The notes beneath the pieces were generated by a model. It saw only the letters and a list, made by a program, of their open reading frames with translations. It ran no database searches and was not told the DNA's origin. From CAYOEJ01 sp964403015 (GTDB taxonomy: Bacteria; Actinomycetota; Actinomycetes; Actinomycetales; Actinomycetaceae), in contig CAYOEJ010000032.1 of the NCBI GenBank assembly GCA_964403015.1, positions 1-17,661 of the forward strand: a stretch of DNA of 17,661 nucleotides, read 5' to 3'. Shown in pieces: positions 7,019 to 13,521 of the stretch. Position numbers and translations under genes: made by a program. Numbering within the stretch: position 1 is the stretch's first letter; each line of letters begins with the position of its first letter.

Positions 7019-7032
7019 TCCACAGCTGTGGA
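7019..7032. promoter_or_regulatory. 14-bp perfect palindrome upstream of tadA
   Basis: TCCACAGCTGTGGA is perfectly self-complementary and lies 54 nt before the tadA start. It is immediately followed by TTGACG (7033-7038), a good -35-like hexamer, although no -10 element is found at 16-19 nt from it. Possible operator for the tad operon; chance occurrence is not excluded. Confidence 0.35.
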
Positions 7033-7085
7033 TTGACGACGACGCCGGTATTCCGCTTTTCATAACCTCACCTTGGAGGTGGGCG

Positions 7086-8345
7086 ATGACGACGGTAGAG
7101 CAGCAGCGCGGGCAGGCATCGCTCTGGCTTGATCGAAGAGTTCGCGAGCTCGTCCGCCAAGAAGGTATAGACCCGCAAGTGGACCTGCGCTCATTGGACT
7201 CTGTGATCGACCGAGCAATGACTGAGTACGAGGAACTCACGGTCGTTGGTCGAGTAGAACCTATTAAGGACCCGGCGGTCACTCATCGGCAGCTTCGTGA
7301 TGATGTGGGTGGATTTGGACCGATACAGCACCTCATAGATGATCCGACGATCGAAGAGATTTGGATCAATGCTCCCGGCAAAGTTTTCTTTGCGAGAGGC
7401 GGCCTATCTGAATTATCGACCGTGATCTTGAAAGAGCAGCAGGTCAAAGATCTTGTGGAACGGATGCTCCGAGCCTCAGGACGGCGCTTGGACCTCTCAT
7501 CTCCCTTTGTTGATGCAGCGCTTTCGACTGGTGAGCGGCTCCATGTGGCGATTCCTGATATCACGCGAAAGCACTGGGCGGTCAACATTCGCAAATACAT
7601 TGTGCGTCCGCGGCGTCTGAGCGATCTCGTCGAGCTCGATATGCTCACGGACAAAGCCGCACAGTTCCTAGAAGCCGCAATCGACGTCGGCCTCAACGTT
7701 ATTGTCTCGGGAGCAACACAGGCCGGAAAAACAACGATGTTGGGTGCATTGCTTGGCTCCGTGCCAGCCCATCAACGGATCATTAGTGCCGAAGAAGTAT
7801 TCGAATTGAACCTCGCGCATCGCGATGTTGTGGCAATGCAAACGAGACCGCCTAACATTGAGGACCGCGGCGAAGTAACTCTGCGCAGGCTAGTTAAAGA
7901 GGCACTTCGTATGCGACCGGATCGCATCGTGATCGGTGAGGTCCGCCAAGCCGAGGCCTTTGACATGTTGATTGCGCTCAACTCGGGGATCCCGGGTGCC
8001 TGTACGATCCACGCAAACTCTGCGCGCGAGGCGATATCCAAGCTCTGTGTACTTCCGCTGCTGGCTGGTGAGAATGTGTCGCCAAGCTTTGTGGTTCCTA
8101 CCGTTGCACAAACAGTCGACATCATTGTCCACGTTCATCGGGAACGATCAGGTGCGCGCCGCGTGCGAGAGATTCTCGCCGTCACAGGCCGCACCGAAGG
8201 TGAGGTTGTTGAGACCTCGGAACTCTTTGTAGACAGGGGAGACGGGCTCAGACGTAGTTCGTCCTACTTGCCCGAACCCGAGCTCTTTGAAGCAGCTGGG
8301 TACGACCCCACCGAACTCCTAGGTGGTGAACCATGGAGTTTCTAA
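7086..8345 (+). CDS. tadA: TadA/CpaF-type secretion ATPase
   Basis: Cytoplasmic hexameric ATPase that powers assembly of Flp/Tad (type IVc) pili. From ATG 7086 it is 419 aa. Motifs are the N-terminal FGPIQHLIDDPTIEEIWIN (77-95), Walker A GATQAGKTT (209-217), the Asp box EEVFEL (236-241), Walker B DRIVIGEVR (279-287) and the His box CTIHANSA (306-313). The Walker A core has Gln where Gly or Ser is usual (GxTGxGKT), which is mildly atypical but leaves GKT intact. I prefer ATG 7086 (TTGGAGGTG ribosome-binding site about 5 nt upstream) over the in-frame ATG at 7005, which lacks one and precedes a non-conserved stretch. Its stop overlaps the tadB start. No tadZ/cpaE gene precedes it in this window. 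Confidence 0.94.
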   Translation: MTTVEQQRGQASLWLDRRVRELVRQEGIDPQVDLRSLDSVIDRAMTEYEELTVVGRVEPIKDPAVTHRQLRDDVGGFGPIQHLIDDPTIEEIWINAPGKVFFARGGLSELSTVILKEQQVKDLVERMLRASGRRLDLSSPFVDAALSTGERLHVAIPDITRKHWAVNIRKYIVRPRRLSDLVELDMLTDKAAQFLEAAIDVGLNVIVSGATQAGKTTMLGALLGSVPAHQRIISAEEVFELNLAHRDVVAMQTRPPNIEDRGEVTLRRLVKEALRMRPDRIVIGEVRQAEAFDMLIALNSGIPGACTIHANSAREAISKLCVLPLLAGENVSPSFVVPTVAQTVDIIVHVHRERSGARRVREILAVTGRTEGEVVETSELFVDRGDGLRRSSSYLPEPELFEAAGYDPTELLGGEPWSF

Positions 8346-9199
8346 TTGGAGCCATCATTGGTCTAGGTGCGCTGATGATCCTGCGCGCAGCAGTGGACCC
8401 GACGCCCCAGAATTCTCGGCCCATCGACTGGCAGCGTGCTCAAACGCGGCTTCTTCCGCCAATAGCTGGAGCTTTAGCGACCTTCGTCGCCGCATACGCT
8501 TTCACCGGTTCTGCGCCAATCGCACTGTGCTTAGCTCTGCTCGGCGCGGTACTGCCAGCCGCGTGGAAGAACGCTGCTGAACGACGACGGCGGGAAGCTC
8601 TCCGCGAGGCATGGCCGGAAGTCCTCGACGAAGTTGTATCGGGAGTTCGTGCTGGTCTAAGCGTGGGGGAGTCACTCTCGCAGCTCGCAATTCGTGGACC
8701 GGAAATTGTTCGGCCGGCCTTTGCGGATTTCGCTCTTCACCTGCGCGCTGCGGGACGTCTGAACCCTTGCCTCGACGAACTCAAAAATCGCCTCTCAGAT
8801 CCAATGGCAGATCGAATCGTCGAAGCAATGCGAATTTCGAATGATCTTGGTGGGAGAGACCTAGCGGCCATGCTCTCTGATCTTGCAAAGCTTGTGCGCG
8901 AAGATAATCGGGCGCGAGGGGATCTGCTCGCACGCCAGTCATGGACTGTTAATGGTGCGAGGCTGGCGGCGGTTGCACCGTGGCTCATGCTGCTCCTGTT
9001 CACCTCCCGTCCCGGCACGTTTGAAGCATTCGCGACGCCCGCGGGAATTGCTGTTCTTGCTCTTGGCCTCGTGATGACTATTGCTGCCTATGCGCTCATG
9101 ATTCGCTTGGGAAGACTTCCCGAAGAATCGCGAATATTTGGCAAACCGCAATCAGCATCTGTTGACATAGCGCAGCGCGAGGCGGTGGGGCATGCTTGA
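8333..9199 (+). CDS. tadB: TadB-type inner-membrane platform protein (T2SSF domain)
   Basis: A 288-aa polytopic membrane protein of the GspF/TadB family, forming with TadC the membrane platform on which TadA acts. N-terminal hydrophobic segments (FLIGAIIGLGALMILRA and GALATFVAAYAFTGSAPIALCLALLGAVLP) precede the cytoplasmic T2SSF helical domain. That domain contains WPEVLDEVVSGVRAGLSVGESLSQLA (about 93-118) and the repeat-half MRISNDLGGRDLAAMLSDLAKLVRED. Two C-terminal membrane helices follow (LAAVAPWLMLLLF; AGIAVLALGLVMTIAAYALMI). The ATG overlaps the tadA stop by 13 nt, so translation is presumably coupled. Length is typical for actinobacterial TadB. Confidence 0.92.
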   Translation: MEFLIGAIIGLGALMILRAAVDPTPQNSRPIDWQRAQTRLLPPIAGALATFVAAYAFTGSAPIALCLALLGAVLPAAWKNAAERRRREALREAWPEVLDEVVSGVRAGLSVGESLSQLAIRGPEIVRPAFADFALHLRAAGRLNPCLDELKNRLSDPMADRIVEAMRISNDLGGRDLAAMLSDLAKLVREDNRARGDLLARQSWTVNGARLAAVAPWLMLLLFTSRPGTFEAFATPAGIAVLALGLVMTIAAYALMIRLGRLPEESRIFGKPQSASVDIAQREAVGHA

Positions 9200-10067
9200 G
9201 TCTTTCATGGTGGGCGCAGTGGTATCACTGGGAACCGTCCTTATCGGCAGCTCTCTTCTGTATCGTCCCAACCGCCTCGCGCGGCGAATCTGGCCACACG
9301 TTGCCACGCGTTCTACAGCACCGCGCCGCTCCGGGTTGCGGGAGCGTGCCGGACAGGTTGCCTTGAAGGTGCTCGAAACCGTAGGTTCAACCCGTGCGAC
9401 AGTCGAGCGTCGTCTCGAGATGCTTGGCGAAGGTTCCCTAACGTCGTTCAGATTGCACCAACTTCAGTGGGCAGCAATCGGCGGCGGACTTGGAATTGTC
9501 TTTGCTTTTGCTCTCGTAACTCGGGGCGTGCCCCCAGTACTCGCATTGCTCGCCGTTGCTGTTGGCATCATCGGCGGTGCGCTAGCAGCCGACTCCCATC
9601 TGACGAGGCGCGTAGCAACGAGGTCCCAGAGCTATACGCGGGAATTGCCTGACGTAGTTGAGCTACTGGCGCTCGCGGTCGGCTCAGGCGAGCCGATCCG
9701 CGTGGCGATCGAGCGAGTGGCGCGTATGGGCGCGGGGGACCTCATCACCGAACTTCAGCGAACCATGGGGGATGTACGCTCTGGAAACTCACTGTCAGAG
9801 GCGCTTAACGCCATGGGACAGCGCGCTAGCAACACGAACGTTTCTCGGTTCACTGATGCGGTTGTGGGTTCTCTGGAGCTGGGCAGTGGACTATCGAAGA
9901 CCCTGCACACACAGGCGCGTGATTCTCGAGATGCTGCTCGCCGCGAGCTCATCGAGCTTGGAGGTAAGGCAGAAATCTCGATGATGGTGCCTGTCGTATT
10001 CCTCATTCTTCCCGTCACCGTGCTCTTCACACTTTTCCCGGCGCTATCCGCCCTCAACTTCACCTAG
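9192..10067 (+). CDS. tadC: TadC-type inner-membrane platform protein (T2SSF domain)
   Basis: A 291-aa partner of TadB. An N-terminal membrane helix (FMVGAVVSLGTVLIGSSLLY) is followed by a basic region, a central pair (WAAIGGGLGIVFAFAL; PPVLALLAVAVGIIGGALA), the T2SSF domain from RELPDVVELLALAVGSGEPI through VGSLELGSGLSKTLHTQARDSRDAARRELIELGGKAEISMMVPVV, and a final helix FLILPVTVLFTLFP. The segment ELGGKAEISMMVP is highly characteristic of TadC C-termini. ATG 9192 overlaps the tadB stop by 8 nt. The stop codon is the first three bases of a 22-bp tandem repeat leading to the pilin gene. Confidence 0.92.
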   Translation: MLESFMVGAVVSLGTVLIGSSLLYRPNRLARRIWPHVATRSTAPRRSGLRERAGQVALKVLETVGSTRATVERRLEMLGEGSLTSFRLHQLQWAAIGGGLGIVFAFALVTRGVPPVLALLAVAVGIIGGALAADSHLTRRVATRSQSYTRELPDVVELLALAVGSGEPIRVAIERVARMGAGDLITELQRTMGDVRSGNSLSEALNAMGQRASNTNVSRFTDAVVGSLELGSGLSKTLHTQARDSRDAARRELIELGGKAEISMMVPVVFLILPVTVLFTLFPALSALNFT

Positions 10068-10108
10068 CTCATTCCGAAACACTATCTAGCTCATCCCGAA
10101 ACGCTATT
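10065..10108 (+). repeat. 22-bp imperfect tandem duplication between tadC and the Flp-like gene
   Basis: Bases 10065-10086 and 10087-10108 are adjacent copies agreeing at 19 of 22 positions (core TAGCTCAT-CCGAAAC-CTAT). A partial third copy may start at TTGCTCA (10109). The first copy begins with the tadC stop codon. It lies in the only sizeable spacer (86 nt) inside the tad operon. Confidence 0.7.
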
Positions 10109-10153
10109 TTGCTCACTTTGACCGAGGAAACCTCAACCGAAGGAAGGTAACAC

Positions 10154-10318
10154 ATGAAAATCCGCCATTTTCGCGAACACGATGAGGCAGGGGACGTTCC
10201 TGGCTGGGTCATGATCACGCTCATGACTGCAGCGCTCGTCGTGCTGCTCTGGGCAATCGCCGGACCAGCATTATCAGATCTGTTTAATAATGCGATCAGC
10301 CGGATCCTCAGTATCTGA
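10154..10318 (+). CDS. Flp-like small pilin/membrane subunit (54 aa)
   Basis: A short gene beginning at ATG 10154 after AAGGAAGG, encoding MKIRHFREHDEAGDVPGW followed by a single hydrophobic helix (VMITLMTAALVVLLWAIAGPAL) and the tail SDLFNNAISRILSI. Size, the position between tadC and TadE-like genes, and the charged leader-helix-short tail architecture fit the Flp-type major pilin of actinobacterial tad loci. The presumed prepilin-peptidase site is Gly13 (EAG/DVPGW). The usual Glu at +5 of mature Flp is replaced by Trp, so processing is uncertain, and the protein may be an uncleaved membrane subunit. The long 86-nt upstream gap could allow separate, higher expression of this structural subunit. 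Confidence 0.75.
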   Translation: MKIRHFREHDEAGDVPGWVMITLMTAALVVLLWAIAGPALSDLFNNAISRILSI

Positions 10319-10661
10319 TTCAGGCAACGCCACGGTCGGATTTATCGGCACGGTGGGGCTGTTCCTCCTACTCGTTTACACGATCATGTCCTTGGCGCTG
10401 ACGTGGTATGTGCGAGAGATCCTCATCGATAGTGCGATGGAGGGAGCACGTGCGGGCAGTCTTGATGGGGCGGGCACGCCGGTTGCCATCCAGCGCACTA
10501 CCGATCTCATCACGTCCACATTGCCAGATGCATATGCGGCGAACGTTTCAGCGCGGGCCACGGCGGGCACACTAGTTGTCACCGTGACGTCGCCTGCTCC
10601 GCTCGTCGGCTTTCTCGGCAACGATCTCATTGAGGTGCAGGCTCATGTTCCGGTGGAGTAG
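10290..10661 (+). CDS. TadE-like minor pseudopilin
   Basis: A 123-aa protein with a short polar head, DSGNATVGFIG at the start of the single N-terminal membrane helix (FIGTVGLFLLLVYTIMSLAL), then an extracytoplasmic part with YVREILIDSAMEGARAGSL, the common TadE-type Ala/Gly-rich helix after the membrane segment. The Gly-Asn-Ala-Thr-Val boundary resembles the prepilin cleavage region, but position +5 is Gly instead of Glu. ATG 10290 overlaps the Flp-like gene by 29 nt and has no evident ribosome-binding site, so translational coupling is likely. No later in-frame start precedes the conserved segment. Probably a minor component or assembly factor of the Tad pilus. Confidence 0.82.
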   Translation: MRSAGSSVSDSGNATVGFIGTVGLFLLLVYTIMSLALTWYVREILIDSAMEGARAGSLDGAGTPVAIQRTTDLITSTLPDAYAANVSARATAGTLVVTVTSPAPLVGFLGNDLIEVQAHVPVE

Positions 10662-11079
10662 GCCCGTGGCGAGCAAGTGTGGTGAGAAGGGCAATGCGGT
10701 GGTGGAGTTCATTGGAATCATGGCCGTGATCATTGTGCCAGTTCTGGTACTCATCTCCGTGCTTGCCACGATCCTCTCCGCTCAATTCGCGCTCCAAGCG
10801 GCAGTGCGAAACTCAGTGCGCGAGTTCATCCGCTCAGAGTCCACGAGCGAGGCGCACGTGAGAGGCCTTGCTGCCGGGCAGCAGGCGTGGGCGGATAGGG
10901 GAATAGATGAACCACTCGCACTTGACTTCTCCTGCACCGCCTCGCCGTGCCTTTCACCCGGCAGCTTTGTTGAGGTGAATGCGCAAGCCACGGTCACGAT
11001 TCCGATCCTTGACCGGCAGGTGACGCTCTCCGATTCGCAATCGATGCGAGTGGATGAGTTCAGGCGGGTGCGCGAGTGA
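10645..11079 (+). CDS. tadE: TadE-family pseudopilin
   Basis: A protein of about 144 aa with CGEKGNAVVEFIGIMAVIIVPVLVLI near the N-terminus. This is a textbook TadE/prepilin boundary (Gly, then Asn-Ala-Val-Val-Glu with Glu at +5) followed by one membrane helix and an extracytoplasmic region with two cysteines (FSCTASPCLSPG) that could form a disulfide. Candidate starts are ATG 10645 (GAGGTG 7 nt upstream, chosen), GTG 10666 (GGTGGAG 7 nt upstream) and TTG 10630; all give the same domain. It overlaps the preceding gene and its TGA overlaps the next GTG by 4 nt. Of the four small tad proteins here it is the only one retaining the canonical Glu+5. Confidence 0.85.
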   Translation: MFRWSRPVASKCGEKGNAVVEFIGIMAVIIVPVLVLISVLATILSAQFALQAAVRNSVREFIRSESTSEAHVRGLAAGQQAWADRGIDEPLALDFSCTASPCLSPGSFVEVNAQATVTIPILDRQVTLSDSQSMRVDEFRRVRE

Positions 11080-11501
11080 AGAAGCAAAGCAACGCGGCCT
11101 CCGAGCCGGGCAACCTCATCATGCTTGGTTTGGGCGTGTGGGTTTTCGTTCTCGCGCTCATCTTCGTGATCGGCTCGGCTGCCTCGCTGCACAATGCCCG
11201 CAAAGATCTCCTCGCCGAATCGGACGCGCTGGCGCTCGCGGTCGCCCAGGAACTTTCGGATGCGGCCTACTATTCCGGTTCCTCCGAGCTCTATACCGCG
11301 CAATCCGTTCAGGTCGCCATCGCAGAGCGTGGCGTTGATCCGCGTTTCAGGATCGCGCAACCGACTGGTGTTGCTGGAGGGTCCGTCGTCGTCAGCCTCT
11401 CGACCGATGTGAATCTACCCTTCGTACCGGACTTCTTAGAAGCAATCGACGAGGTTTCTATCAGCGCAACGAGCTATGCACGCCTTCGAAAACTTCCTTG
11501 A
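11076..11501 (+). CDS. TadG/TadE-like small membrane protein (Rv3654c-type)
   Basis: A 141-aa protein starting at GTG 11076 (GTGA overlap with the previous stop). Its head MKKQSNAASEPGN leads directly into a membrane helix (LIMLGLGVWVFVLALIFVIGSAA), followed by SLHNARKDLLAESDALALAVAQELS. This is the signature of the small TadE-like proteins that close actinobacterial tad clusters (Rv3654c-like, related to the N-terminus of TadG). The remainder is a Val/Ser-rich extracytoplasmic strand region. It shares the Gly-Asn boundary with its two upstream neighbours but lacks Glu+5. Last recognisable gene of the tad operon. Confidence 0.8.
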   Translation: MKKQSNAASEPGNLIMLGLGVWVFVLALIFVIGSAASLHNARKDLLAESDALALAVAQELSDAAYYSGSSELYTAQSVQVAIAERGVDPRFRIAQPTGVAGGSVVVSLSTDVNLPFVPDFLEAIDEVSISATSYARLRKLP

Positions 11502-11602
11502 CCACTCCGAAGCCCCACACGGTATTGCACAGCGGCCGCGAGGTTTCGTAGAGTCAGTGAGAAAGCACGCATAGCTCGCAGCGAGAAGATGATGATGTCG
11601 AT

Positions 11603-11800
11603 GTGGAAGAAGCCGCGGGAGGCAAACTCGGCCATCTCACGATCCGCCATCGTGGTGGCCAGTATGACTTTGATGGTAACAGTTCGATCTACCGCGTGCT
11701 GGTGGAGACGCCACTAGACGATAGCCAATCAGCGGGCCTGCAAGCCGCTCACAAAATACTCACTGAGCATACGGTCCTCAATGACGGAGATCGGTAAGCG
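11603..11800 (+). CDS. Hypothetical small protein, doubtful
   Basis: Within the 368-nt space between the tad operon and prfB, a frame is open from GTG 11603 to TAA: 64-65 aa, MEEAAGGKLGHLTIRHRGG, then a mixed polar sequence ending EHTVLNDGDR. Composition looks protein-like (balanced, codon-normal), but there is no convincing ribosome-binding site, no ATG start and no family I recognise. The acidic run DDDVDVEE just before and across the GTG suggests the frame may continue upstream to a TGA near 11555, as in a decayed gene fragment. It could be a real short gene, a remnant or chance. Confidence 0.3.
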
Positions 11801-11855
11801 CCTCCCGAGTAACTGCCCTCTCAGTCCAGCCGTTCGCGCGAGCGCTCACATGCCG

Positions 11856-11872
11856 TAGACTGTGGAACCGTG
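11856..11872 (+). promoter_or_regulatory. Candidate -10 element giving a near-leaderless prfB transcript
   Basis: TAGACT (11856-11861, matching TANNNT) lies 8 nt before the GTG start of prfB, and there is no clear Shine-Dalgarno. In actinobacteria this spacing is typical of leaderless mRNAs that begin at or next to the start codon. No strong -35 is seen. Confidence 0.4.
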
Positions 11873-12665
11873 GCCATTGATTACCAGCATGAAATTGAAG
11901 AGATCCAGCGCACCTACAAGCAGATCGAATCTGTTACTGATGTCGAAGCGTTAACCGCGCAGATCGCTCAGTTGACGGAAGAATCTTCCGCACCCGATCT
12001 TTGGGACGATCCTGACGCCGCACAGGCCGTGACGTCCAAGCTTTCGCACGCCCAGTCCGAACTTGAGCGCGTCAAGCGTATGGGCGAGCGCGTTTCTGAT
12101 CTGGAGACGCTGTTTGAGATGGCGAATGAGGAAGCGGAGACGGACCCGGACATGGGTGCCGAGCTTCTCNNNNNNNNNNNNNNNNNNNNNNNNNNNNNNN
12201 NNNNNNNNNNNNNNNNNNNNNNNNNNNNNNNNNNNNNNNNNNNNNNNNNNNNNNNNNNNNNNNNNNNNNGATGTCTTCCGTTCATCGGGCCCGGGTGGTC
12301 AGTCGGTGAACACCACAGACTCCGCCGTGCGTATGACCCACATTCCCACTGGGATCGTGGTGTCCATGCAGGATGAAAAGTCGCAGATCCAAAACCGCGC
12401 TGCCGCCTTGCGCGTTCTCCAGTCCAAGCTCTTGCAGCTTCGCCACGAAGAAGAACAGGCGAAGAAGAAGGAATTGGCCGGAGACGTGAAGGCATCCTGG
12501 GGCGACCAGATGCGTTCCTACGTACTGCATCCCTACCAGATGGTTAAAGACCTGCGTACGGGCCACGAAGTGGGCAACACTGATTCCGTTTTCGACGGCG
12601 ATCTCGACGGGTTTATCGACGCCGGCATTCGCTGGCGCCAAGAACAGCTCGGTAACGACGACTAG
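11870..12665 (+). CDS. prfB: Peptide chain release factor 2, interrupted by an assembly gap
   Basis: RF2 recognises UGA/UAA stop codons and triggers peptide release. The N-terminal part (GTG 11870, MAIDYQHEIEEIQRTYKQIE, 100 codons) is the usual RF2 coiled-coil domain. The C-terminal part after the gap begins DVFRSSGPGGQSVNTTDSAV with the catalytic GGQ loop, then HIPTGIVVSMQDEKSQIQN and the end VFDGDLDGFIDAGIRWRQE. Compared with about 370 aa in the family, about 140 residues (including the stop-codon-reading SPF region) are missing, far more than 100 N allows, and the two halves are out of frame across the N run for that reason only. No programmed +1 frameshift: the early region reads straight through without an in-frame TGA. 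Confidence 0.93.
12170..12269. other. Assembly gap (100 N) inside prfB
   Basis: Exactly 100 N, a nominal gap length. Alignment by eye of both flanks to RF2 suggests the true missing DNA is about 420 nt and must be a multiple of three. Confidence 0.97.
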
Positions 12666-12687
12666 GTGACACTCGGCGCGACGCGCA

Positions 12688-12721
12688 GCGTGTTGCGCTC
12701 TGGTCTGATAGCGCGACACGT
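12688..12721 (+). terminator. GC-rich hairpin after prfB
   Basis: CGTGTTGCGC (12689-12698) pairs with GCGCGACACG (12711-12720) with one G-U; flanking G-U and T-A pairs extend the stem to 12 bp around a 10-nt loop. It begins 23 nt after the prfB stop. There is no U-tract, as is common for actinobacterial terminators. It separates prfB from ftsE. Confidence 0.5.
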
Positions 12722-12828
12722 ACTCAGCGGAATGTGACGCGCGCTGGGCAACGGCGTGCCTTGCTCGAGGTTTTTAGCTTGCCAATTAGGCTGATGGCGA
12801 CCATGTCCACAATGTATTGGCACTATTA

Positions 12829-13521
12829 ATGATCAGTTTCGACAACGTCACGAAGGTTTATGCGCGGGGTGCTGCTCCGGCTCTCGACCAAGTGAGCATG
12901 AATATCGAACGCGGGGACTTCGTGTTCCTCGTGGGCGCATCAGGATCCGGTAAATCGACCATGCTCAGCCTCATCTTGGCTGAAGAACGCCCCTCGTCGG
13001 GAACCGTTCATGTGCTTGGCAAGGACCTTGCTGGCGTATCCACTCGTCGCGTACCTTTTTTGCGCCGCCAGATTGGTACTGTTTTCCAAGATTTCCGATT
13101 GCTGTCGGACAAAAACGTGGTGGAAAACGTCGCTCTCGCCATGCAGGTGATCGGCAAACCCCGCCACGCCATCATGAAGGAAGTGCCTCAGGTACTTGAA
13201 CTCGTGGGACTCGACGGCAAGGAACGCCGTCAGATGCACGAGCTTTCCGGTGGCGAGAAGCAGCGAGTGGCAATTGCTCGCGCCATGGTCAACCGCCCTG
13301 AACTTCTTCTTGCCGACGAACCGACCGGTAACCTCGACCACGCCACCGCGCTCGGAATTATGCGTCTCCTTGACCGGATTAATCGTCAAGGCACAACCGT
13401 TGTCATGGCGACTCACGATCAAGCGATCGTGAACCAGCTGCGTAAACGCGTGATTGAGCTCGTCGACGGCGAAATTGTGCGAGATCAGGAACGCGGCGTT
13501 TACGGAGGTGCGCGCTCATGA
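12829..13521 (+). CDS. ftsE: Cell-division ABC-type ATPase FtsE
   Basis: A 230-aa cytoplasmic ATPase that couples with FtsX to regulate peptidoglycan hydrolysis at the septum. All ABC motifs are present: Walker A GASGSGKST (36-44), Q-loop Gln87 in GTVFQDFRLL, signature LSGGEKQR (139-146), Walker B LLLADEPTGNLD (159-170) and the H-loop His196 in VMATHDQ. FQDFRLLSDKNVVENVA is typical of FtsE as opposed to other ABC ATPases. ATG 12829 gives the conserved MISFDNVTKVY start. No clear ribosome-binding site precedes it, so initiation may be leaderless or weak. The stop overlaps ftsX by 4 nt (ATGA). Confidence 0.96.
   Translation: MISFDNVTKVYARGAAPALDQVSMNIERGDFVFLVGASGSGKSTMLSLILAEERPSSGTVHVLGKDLAGVSTRRVPFLRRQIGTVFQDFRLLSDKNVVENVALAMQVIGKPRHAIMKEVPQVLELVGLDGKERRQMHELSGGEKQRVAIARAMVNRPELLLADEPTGNLDHATALGIMRLLDRINRQGTTVVMATHDQAIVNQLRKRVIELVDGEIVRDQERGVYGGARS

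Noticed and set aside
7005..7085. N-terminal extension of tadA from ATG 7005
   Set aside because: No ribosome-binding site at 7005, the extra 27 residues are not TadA-like, and the extension runs through the palindromic regulatory region; GGAGGTG precedes ATG 7086.
11930..11960. Programmed +1 frameshift site in prfB
   Set aside because: No CTT-TGA-type slippery site or in-frame TGA; the frame is continuous from the GTG to the gap.
12063..12169. Alternative frame of prfB before the gap that matches the frame after it
   Set aside because: Matches only because the gap was filled with exactly 100 N; the sequence in that frame is Arg/Trp-rich and unlike RF2.
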